A stretch of 64,000 nt of DNA, from contig NZ_FXZB01000012.1 in assembly GCF_900169065.1 (NCBI RefSeq), positions 1-64,000 on the forward strand, read 5' to 3'. Source of the stretch: Brevibacterium aurantiacum. GTDB lineage: Bacteria; Actinomycetota; Actinomycetes; Actinomycetales; Brevibacteriaceae. This document shows positions 58,598 to 64,000 of this stretch, piece after piece. Below the pieces are notes generated by a model. It saw only the letters and a list, made by a program, of their open reading frames with translations. It had not been told where the DNA came from and ran no database searches. Numbering within the stretch: position 1 is the first letter of the stretch; every line of letters starts with the position of its first letter. Both the position numbers and the translations under genes were made by a program.

Positions 58598-59716
58598 TCA
58601 GCTCTCTCCGTCTGCGGCATCGGTGCCGGATTCATCAGTGGTCGACCGGATCTCGTCATCGCTGGGCAGCGGTGAGGGTCCATTGTCGGTCGTCTGCCGT
58701 GTCGTGTAGGTGGGCCGAGGCTCGTCCTCGGAGTTGCTGCTCGTGGTCGAATCCGTTGAGTCAGTCTCTCGAGGAAGCGTCCTGAGGACGGTCTCCTGAA
58801 TGATCGGGATGGTGATCCCACGCCTGTCGAACTCATTCGTGAGTTCCGCGCGGAAGGCACGTTCGACCATCCACTGCAGATTGGGCTTCGTCTTGATCAT
58901 CGTCCTGATGACCCTGTACTCGGCTGACAGAGACTGGACACCGGCGATTTCGGGGACTTCGAGCATCGCGGAGGCCACCTGCGAGTCCTTGGCCATTTCA
59001 GCGGTGACCGTCTCTGTGATCTCACGGTAGGTGTCCATCGAAGTGGAGTAGTTGACTGGGATCTCGAGCACGGCACGCGCCCAGCCCTGCGACAGGTTGC
59101 CGACTCGCATGATCTCGCCGTTGCGCACATGCCACAGTGTTCCCGTGAGATCACGGATTGCTGTCTTGCGCAGGCCGAAGTCCTCGACCTCGCCGACGGC
59201 TTCTCCCAGGTCCACGGTGTCGCCGATGCCGTACTGGTCCTCGATGACCATGAAGAATCCCGAGAGGTAGTCCCTGACGAGTTCCTGCGCGCCGAAGGCC
59301 AATGCCACACCGACAACACCTGCCGAGGCCAGAATGGGTGCGATGTTGAAGTTGAGCTGGTCGAGGATCATGAGGACTGCGACGGCGCTGATGAGGATCG
59401 TCGCCACAGACGAGAGCATCCGACCGACAGTCTTCGCACGCTGAGCACGGCGTTCGCGGATCGTCGCCGGGTCGATGCCCGTCCGCTGCGATTCCATGAC
59501 CGTGGCCGAGAACTTGCCGTTCTCCGCAGCCTTCTGACTGCCGACGGTGCCTTTGGCCACGGCAGTGGAGAAGCGTCGGATGAAGTACCGCATCACCATG
59601 TTGAGCACGATGGCGATGACGATGATGATGAGGATCCTCAACGGAGCGTCGAGGAGAAAGTCCCAATCGATCTTGGGTGCGGACAACAGGTCGGTATTCA
59701 AAGCATCGAAAGTCAT
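58598..59716 (-). CDS. MscS family mechanosensitive channel
   Basis: The 372-residue protein has an N-terminal helix (LRILIIIVIAIVLNMVMRYF), two more membrane helices and the pore-lining TM3 region (LASAGVVGVALAFGAQELVR) followed by the MscS beta domain (DQYGIGDTVDLGEAVGEVED and VRNGEIMRVGNLSQGWARAV). A disordered Ser/Thr-rich C-terminus of about 60 residues follows. It should release solutes on hypo-osmotic shock. It starts 12 nt after pepN ends on the same strand. Confidence 0.93.
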   Translation of the reverse strand: MTFDALNTDLLSAPKIDWDFLLDAPLRILIIIVIAIVLNMVMRYFIRRFSTAVAKGTVGSQKAAENGKFSATVMESQRTGIDPATIRERRAQRAKTVGRMLSSVATILISAVAVLMILDQLNFNIAPILASAGVVGVALAFGAQELVRDYLSGFFMVIEDQYGIGDTVDLGEAVGEVEDFGLRKTAIRDLTGTLWHVRNGEIMRVGNLSQGWARAVLEIPVNYSTSMDTYREITETVTAEMAKDSQVASAMLEVPEIAGVQSLSAEYRVIRTMIKTKPNLQWMVERAFRAELTNEFDRRGITIPIIQETVLRTLPRETDSTDSTTSSNSEDEPRPTYTTRQTTDNGPSPLPSDDEIRSTTDESGTDAADGES

Positions 59717-59728
59717 GATGCCACGAGC

Positions 59729-62383
59729 CTAACGACCGAAGGTCAATGCGCCCTTGGAAGTGCTGGACACTTCCTGAGCATTCAGGGCCCGCTGGGCATC
59801 GGCAAGATTCTCACGCATCAGGCGCACGAGCCCCTTGGGCGCGGCAGGGTGATCGGCCAGCCAGCCCTCGGTGGCCTTGACCGTGTGCTCGCTGACCGGG
59901 GGGAACAGTCGCAGAGTCATGGTCTGTGCCATTTCGAGGGTGCGGGTCTCCCACCATCCGGAGACTCGTTGGAAGAACTCTGTGGAGAAGTCACACAAGG
60001 GCGCTTGTGAGGTGAGGATCTCACCCGTCTCGGTCTGCAGACCGGAGGCGAATCCCAGAGCGAGAGCGGCCAGTTCCGAATTCGGAAGCTCAGCCTCATC
60101 GAGGATGCGGGTGAAGGCCTCCGACTTCGCCGCCGAGGTGGGGCGAGCGCTGCGTGCCGTCGCTGCCTGGCGTGCTCCGGTGGCCGAAGGATCGGTCTTG
60201 GTCATGGCCGTGATCGCGGAATCATCGATCGCGTCGTGCGCCGCAAGAGCGATGATGAGCTCCCAGGTGAGATCGGTGTCGATGGTGATCCCGTGGACCA
60301 AGTCCCCGGACGCGTCCAACCAGGACTGGAGCTGTCCGAGCTGCTCCTGAGTCGTTGCGTGCTTGATGAAGCCGCGCAGGAACTGGAACGCCTGATCGGT
60401 GCCGCCGGGTACCGACCCGAGAAGCTCTGCGAATCGATCGGCGACAGCGGTATGAGCCTCTGCACGTGACTCCGGAGGCAGGTAGGACCCGACCGCGGTC
60501 TCGAGCTGACGCATCTGAGTGAGCAGACCCGAGGAGTGCGTGACTGCCGCACAGTTGTCGAGGACTGTGGCGATGTAGTCCTGTGCCGGGCGCTGTCCGT
60601 CGCGGACGGCGTCCCAGAGTGTGCCGAGGATGAGCAGCTGGGTCAGAGAATCATCGAAGTCGCCCAGTCGGGCGGCGGCGACGTCCATGCTCTCATGATC
60701 GAAGCGCACCTTCGCATACGTCAGGTCCTCGTCATTGACGATGATCACATCGGGCTTGGGCAGGCCGCGGGCCTCGTCGAGTGTCGTCGACTCGGCATCG
60801 ATGTCGAGTGGGAAGCTGTGCGTGCGGACAAGGCGTCCCTGCCCGTTGTCGGAATAGAATCCGATGGACAGACGGTGGGGCCGCAGGGATGGCACCGGCT
60901 GCCCCTCGATGATCCACGGTCTCTGGGTCACACGAAGCTCGGTGACCACCTCGGCGTCGTTGTCCGTCTCGGTGTCGACTTCGGCTTCGATGAGGTTGAC
61001 CCCGGATTCCTCGAGCCACAGCTTCGACCAGGAGGCCAGGTCCCGACCGCTGGTGGCCTCAAGTTCGCTGAGGAGGTCCGGCAGTTCTGTGTTCGACCAC
61101 GCATGCTTGTCGAAATAGCGCCTGAGACCGGCGAAGAACTCCTCCCGACCGACCCATGCGACGAGCTGTTTGAGCACGGAGGCGCCCTTGGCGTAGGTGA
61201 TGCCGTCGAAGTTGACCTCGACATCGGCGAGGTCTTCGATGCTCGCGACGATCGGGTGTGTGCTCGGCAGCTGGTCCTGGCGGTAGGCCCACGATTTCTC
61301 GATCGTGGCGAAGGTCGTCCACGCGTCGCTGTATTCGGTGGCCTCAGCGGTGGCCAGTGTGGACATGAATTCGGCGAAGGACTCATTGAGCCACAGGTCG
61401 TTCCACCACTTCATGGTGACCAGGTCCCCGAACCACATATGTGCCAGTTCGTGGAGCACTGTCACGGTCCTGCGCTCGACGAGGGCCTCGGTGGGCCTGG
61501 ACCGGAAGACGTAGTTCTCCAAGATCGTCACGGCACCGGCGTTCTCCATCGCACCGGCATTGAACTCGGGAACGAAGAGCTGATCGTACTTCTCGAACGG
61601 GTAGGACACCCCGAATTCGCGTTCGTAGAATTCGAAGCCGGCGCGGGTGATGCCGAAGAGGTTCTCTACGTCGAGATGCTCGAAGAGGGAATCACGGCAG
61701 TACAGCCCCAAGGGTACAGGGGAACCGTCGGAGGAGGTCAGTTCCGAATGCACGCTGCGGTAGGGGCCGGCCACGATCGCTGTGATGTAGGACGAGATCG
61801 GAGTCGTCGGCGCGAACTGCCACACAGCAGTGTCGTCGACCGGAGCTTCGTCGAGTTCGGTGAAGACCTCACTGGGATCGCCGGGAGTCGGGGTGGGGGA
61901 GTTCGAGACGACCGTCCAGCGGGATGGAGCGACGACCGTGAAGGAGAACGGCGCTTTGAGGTCGGGTTGTTCGAACACGGGGAAGACACGTCTGGCGTCG
62001 GGGACCTCGAACTGTGAGTAGAGGTAGACCTCGTCGTCGATGGGATCGATGAACCGGTGCAGACCCTCACCGGTGTTCATGTAGGAGAAGTGCGCATCGA
62101 TGGTGAGTTCGTTCTCTGCGGCAAGGCCAGGCAGAGTGATGCGTGAGGGGGAGACGACCTCGGAGGTCTCGAGATCGAGTCCGTTGAGCCGGATGCGTTC
62201 GACGCTGGCTGTGATGGCATCGATGAAGGTCGTGGACTCCGGCGTTGCGGTGAAGCGGATGCGGGAGTGAACTCGGAAGCTCTCACCCACTCCCGTGAGA
62301 ATCAGGGTGTTCTCGTAGCTCGAGACGTCGACGAGTGATGAACGTCTGCGAGCTTCCTCGCGGGTGAGGTTGTATTGGGGCAC
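59729..62383 (-). CDS. pepN: aminopeptidase N, M1 family
   Basis: The 884-residue zinc metallopeptidase removes N-terminal residues from peptides. The substrate motif is FNAGAMENAGAVT. The zinc site is HELAH at 311-315 (HELAHMWFGDLVTMKWWND), with the downstream Glu in LNESFAEF. An ERAP1-like C-terminal helical domain follows. GTG 62383 is chosen because GGAGGTCACC stands before it and VPQYNLTREEARRR matches the family start; ATG 62425 would add 14 residues. Confidence 0.95.
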   Translation of the reverse strand: MPQYNLTREEARRRSSLVDVSSYENTLILTGVGESFRVHSRIRFTATPESTTFIDAITASVERIRLNGLDLETSEVVSPSRITLPGLAAENELTIDAHFSYMNTGEGLHRFIDPIDDEVYLYSQFEVPDARRVFPVFEQPDLKAPFSFTVVAPSRWTVVSNSPTPTPGDPSEVFTELDEAPVDDTAVWQFAPTTPISSYITAIVAGPYRSVHSELTSSDGSPVPLGLYCRDSLFEHLDVENLFGITRAGFEFYEREFGVSYPFEKYDQLFVPEFNAGAMENAGAVTILENYVFRSRPTEALVERRTVTVLHELAHMWFGDLVTMKWWNDLWLNESFAEFMSTLATAEATEYSDAWTTFATIEKSWAYRQDQLPSTHPIVASIEDLADVEVNFDGITYAKGASVLKQLVAWVGREEFFAGLRRYFDKHAWSNTELPDLLSELEATSGRDLASWSKLWLEESGVNLIEAEVDTETDNDAEVVTELRVTQRPWIIEGQPVPSLRPHRLSIGFYSDNGQGRLVRTHSFPLDIDAESTTLDEARGLPKPDVIIVNDEDLTYAKVRFDHESMDVAAARLGDFDDSLTQLLILGTLWDAVRDGQRPAQDYIATVLDNCAAVTHSSGLLTQMRQLETAVGSYLPPESRAEAHTAVADRFAELLGSVPGGTDQAFQFLRGFIKHATTQEQLGQLQSWLDASGDLVHGITIDTDLTWELIIALAAHDAIDDSAITAMTKTDPSATGARQAATARSARPTSAAKSEAFTRILDEAELPNSELAALALGFASGLQTETGEILTSQAPLCDFSTEFFQRVSGWWETRTLEMAQTMTLRLFPPVSEHTVKATEGWLADHPAAPKGLVRLMRENLADAQRALNAQEVSSTSKGALTFGR

Positions 62384-62529
62384 TTTGAGGTGACCTCCGC
62401 TTCGGGTCCGGGTGTACCTGGCCATTCTTTCATGGACGCATTCTTCTTCGGTGGCAAGGCTTGATAAATTGGCCTCGGAGATCGCGGGTGGTCCGCTGCT
62501 GCCCGCACCCAGCCTAATGAGGAGTGAAA

Positions 62530-63135
62530 ATGAGCAGAGAGACACTTGACCTGTGGTTCGACACGGCCTGCCCGTGGGCGTGGATGACGTCGCGCTGGGG
62601 TCTGGAAGTCGCCAAGGTCCGTGACATCGATGTGAAGTTCCATGTCATGAGCCTGAACATCCTCAACCGGGACAAAGACATCCCCGCCGACTATCGAGCG
62701 CTCATGGATCGTGCTCTGGCACCCATGCGCATCGTCACCGCGGCCATCGCCGAACACGGCGAGGAGATCACCGAGCCCCTATACACGGCGATCGGAACCC
62801 GCATCCACCCAGGTGGAGAGAAGGACTTCGACAAGGCCGTCGCCGAGGCGTTGGATGAGGTCGGTCTGCCGGCTGACCTGATGAAATACGGCGAACGCGA
62901 TGACTACGATGCGGCGCTGCAGGAGTCCCATGATGAAGCGCTGGCTCTCGTCGGCGACGATGTGGGCACACCCATCTGCCGAGTGGCCGGCACCGCCTTC
63001 TTCGGCCCGGTCGTCACACCGGCTCCGAAGGGTGAGGACGCAGGTCGTCTCTTCGACGGGGTTCTCGCTGTCGCCTCGACTCCAGGGTTCTTCGAGCTCA
63101 AACGCACCCGCAACCAGGGCCCGGTCTTCGACTGA
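62530..63135 (+). CDS. DsbA-family protein, mycothiol-dependent nitroreductase-like
   Basis: The 201-residue thioredoxin-fold protein is closely similar in memory to mycobacterial Rv2466c, with TSRWGLEVAKVRDIDVKFHV, VMSLNILNRDKDIP, VGDDVGTPICRVAG and the end FFELKRTRNQGPVFD. The active site reads CPWA (Cys14, Ala17) rather than CPWC, so only the nucleophilic Cys is kept. It is expected to use mycothiol and to respond to oxidative stress. GAGGAG precedes ATG 62530. rpiB follows, as in mycobacteria. Confidence 0.9.
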   Translation: MSRETLDLWFDTACPWAWMTSRWGLEVAKVRDIDVKFHVMSLNILNRDKDIPADYRALMDRALAPMRIVTAAIAEHGEEITEPLYTAIGTRIHPGGEKDFDKAVAEALDEVGLPADLMKYGERDDYDAALQESHDEALALVGDDVGTPICRVAGTAFFGPVVTPAPKGEDAGRLFDGVLAVASTPGFFELKRTRNQGPVFD

Positions 63136-63217
63136 CTGACCCTCAGACACCACCGCACCATCACACGCACAGTCTTTCCCCGGCACCTCGTCCGGGACAT
63201 CTCGAAGGAGTGACCAT

Positions 63218-63691
63218 ATGAAGGTTCATCTCGGCACGGACCACGCAGGATTCGAATTCAAAGAGACCCTCAAAGCCCACCTCGGCGATTCGGGTTTCGA
63301 GGTCGTCGACCACGGTGCCCACGAATACGACGCACTCGATGACTATCCCGCCTTCTGCATCGCTGCGGCCCAGGCCGTCGTTGATGATCAGGCGGCAGGC
63401 GTCGAGGCCCTCGGCGTCGTCATCGGCGGTTCGGGCAACGGTGAGCAGATCGCAGCGAACAAGGTCAAGGGGGCACGGACGGCTCTCGCGTGGAACACCG
63501 ATATCGCCAAGCTCGCTCGTGAGCACAACAATGCCCAGATCGTCTCGGTCGGGGCCAGGCAGCACACAGAGGCTGAGTCCATCGCCATCGTCGACGCGTT
63601 CTTGGCAGAACCGTTCTCCGGCGAAGAGCGCCACGAGCGTCGGATTCGGATCATGGACGCCTACGAGGCCGAAGGTCCCTCGGCGCTGTGA
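63218..63691 (+). CDS. rpiB: ribose-5-phosphate isomerase B
   Basis: The 157-residue enzyme interconverts ribose 5-phosphate and ribulose 5-phosphate in the pentose phosphate pathway. It has MKVHLGTDHAGFEFK, DYPAFCIAAA and GGSGNGEQIAANKVKGARTA, in which Glu76 replaces the catalytic Cys of E. coli RpiB, as in M. tuberculosis, and EHNNAQIVSVGARQHT. GAAGGAG precedes ATG 63218. The stop overlaps the next GTG by 3 nt. Confidence 0.96.
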   Translation: MKVHLGTDHAGFEFKETLKAHLGDSGFEVVDHGAHEYDALDDYPAFCIAAAQAVVDDQAAGVEALGVVIGGSGNGEQIAANKVKGARTALAWNTDIAKLAREHNNAQIVSVGARQHTEAESIAIVDAFLAEPFSGEERHERRIRIMDAYEAEGPSAL

Positions 63692-64000
63692 AGATCCGAG
63701 GTGCGGTGCTTCGCGAGATGGGGGCCGCCCGCCCCTATGCGAGAACTGAGCCGATGTCGATCGAGGAGCTCGAGCTCGATGGGCCCGGCCCCGGTGAGGT
63801 GCTCATCCGACTGAGCGCTGCCGGCGTCTGCCATTCCGACCTGTCCGTCGTCGACGGCAACCGTCCACGGCCCCAGCCGATGCTCCTCGGCCACGAAGGC
63901 GCGGGCATCGTCGAAGAACTCGGCGAAGGCGTCACCGACCTCGAGATCGGTGAGCAGGTCGTGACCGTGTTCCTGCCCCGCTGCGGCGAGTGTGCGAACT
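63688..64000 (+). CDS. zinc-dependent alcohol dehydrogenase, N-terminal part
   Basis: An open frame starting at GTG 63688, overlapping the rpiB stop, runs off the window after 104 codons. The translation has the medium-chain dehydrogenase pattern: catalytic zinc Cys in AAGVCHSDLSVV, GHEGAGIVEELGEGV, and the start of the structural zinc lobe (RCGEC). The second half with the NAD(P)-binding domain is beyond the edge. Substrate unknown; S-(hydroxymethyl)mycothiol or simple alcohols are possible in this family. Confidence 0.88.
   Translation, partial: MKIRGAVLREMGAARPYARTEPMSIEELELDGPGPGEVLIRLSAAGVCHSDLSVVDGNRPRPQPMLLGHEGAGIVEELGEGVTDLEIGEQVVTVFLPRCGECAN

Noticed and set aside
60536..62017. 493-codon plus-strand open frame opposite pepN
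   Set aside because: pepN carries GAMEN and HELAH in its own frame. The opposite frame is low-complexity Gly/Glu/Asp and shows no domain.

Overview
The window is ordinary core chromosome of a high-GC actinobacterium. Many GTG starts, a mycobacterial-type Kgd, the mismatch-repair nuclease NucS, a mycothiol-nitroreductase-type DsbA protein, a SigH/RshA pair and a MurA with Asp in place of the catalytic Cys all point to Actinomycetota. The gene set and the short ATP synthase epsilon subunit suggest Micrococcales in the broad sense. The overall look is most like Brevibacterium, but the genus is an inference. I see no prophage, insertion sequence, integron, CRISPR array or defence island.

Layout. 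1-779: two initiator tRNA genes on the minus strand, each with a hairpin terminator. 780-8386: YceI; then on the minus strand an aminotransferase and hisN-rsgA-aroA-doxX; then divergent sigH-rshA, a 24-residue ribosomal protein gene (bL37) and a degenerate SGNH protein coupled to kgd. 8383-16218: kgd, divergent guaB1, and two CNNM/CorC-type membrane proteins. 16219-22313: a cell-wall D,D-carboxypeptidase with a well-formed promoter, tRNA-Arg(CCG), an ABC exporter (ATPase plus FtsX-type permease) and an MFS carrier.

22399-43586 is one long plus-strand block: an ArgS-derived protein without its catalytic domain, lysA, hom, thrC, thrB, rho, prfA, prmC, tsaC/sua5, a wecA-like transferase, an AtpI-like protein, atpBEFHAGDC, a DUF2550 protein and murA. 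It joins aspartate-family amino-acid synthesis, translation termination, cell-wall precursor synthesis and the F1Fo ATP synthase. The order matches that remembered from mycobacteria, except that rpmE is absent between rho and prfA and the argS position holds a reduced paralogue.

43613-48507: nucS divergent from a small zinc-ribbon protein, a DivIVA-like coiled-coil protein, a thiolase, a thiamine-binding-type protein and a small membrane protein. 48649-55541: tRNA-Arg(TCT), two coupled dynamin/YfjP-like GTPases, a second SSB, a lipoprotein and ettA. 55645-64000: a small membrane protein, tesB, a hotdog thioesterase with a coupled unknown protein, glbO, mscS, pepN, a DsbA-family protein, rpiB and the start of a zinc alcohol dehydrogenase cut by the window edge.

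Nothing here is clearly a new biological system. The best leads are small or structural: the hidden bL37 gene, the catalytically dead SGNH protein coupled to kgd, the ArgS-derived protein, the Asn/Asp/Arg-rich repeat array inside Rho, a 13-bp perfect stem inside the gene after the atp operon, palindromes before the carboxypeptidase and thiolase genes, and the zinc-ribbon protein 30 bp from nucS. All calls come from reading the sequence; no database search was run.
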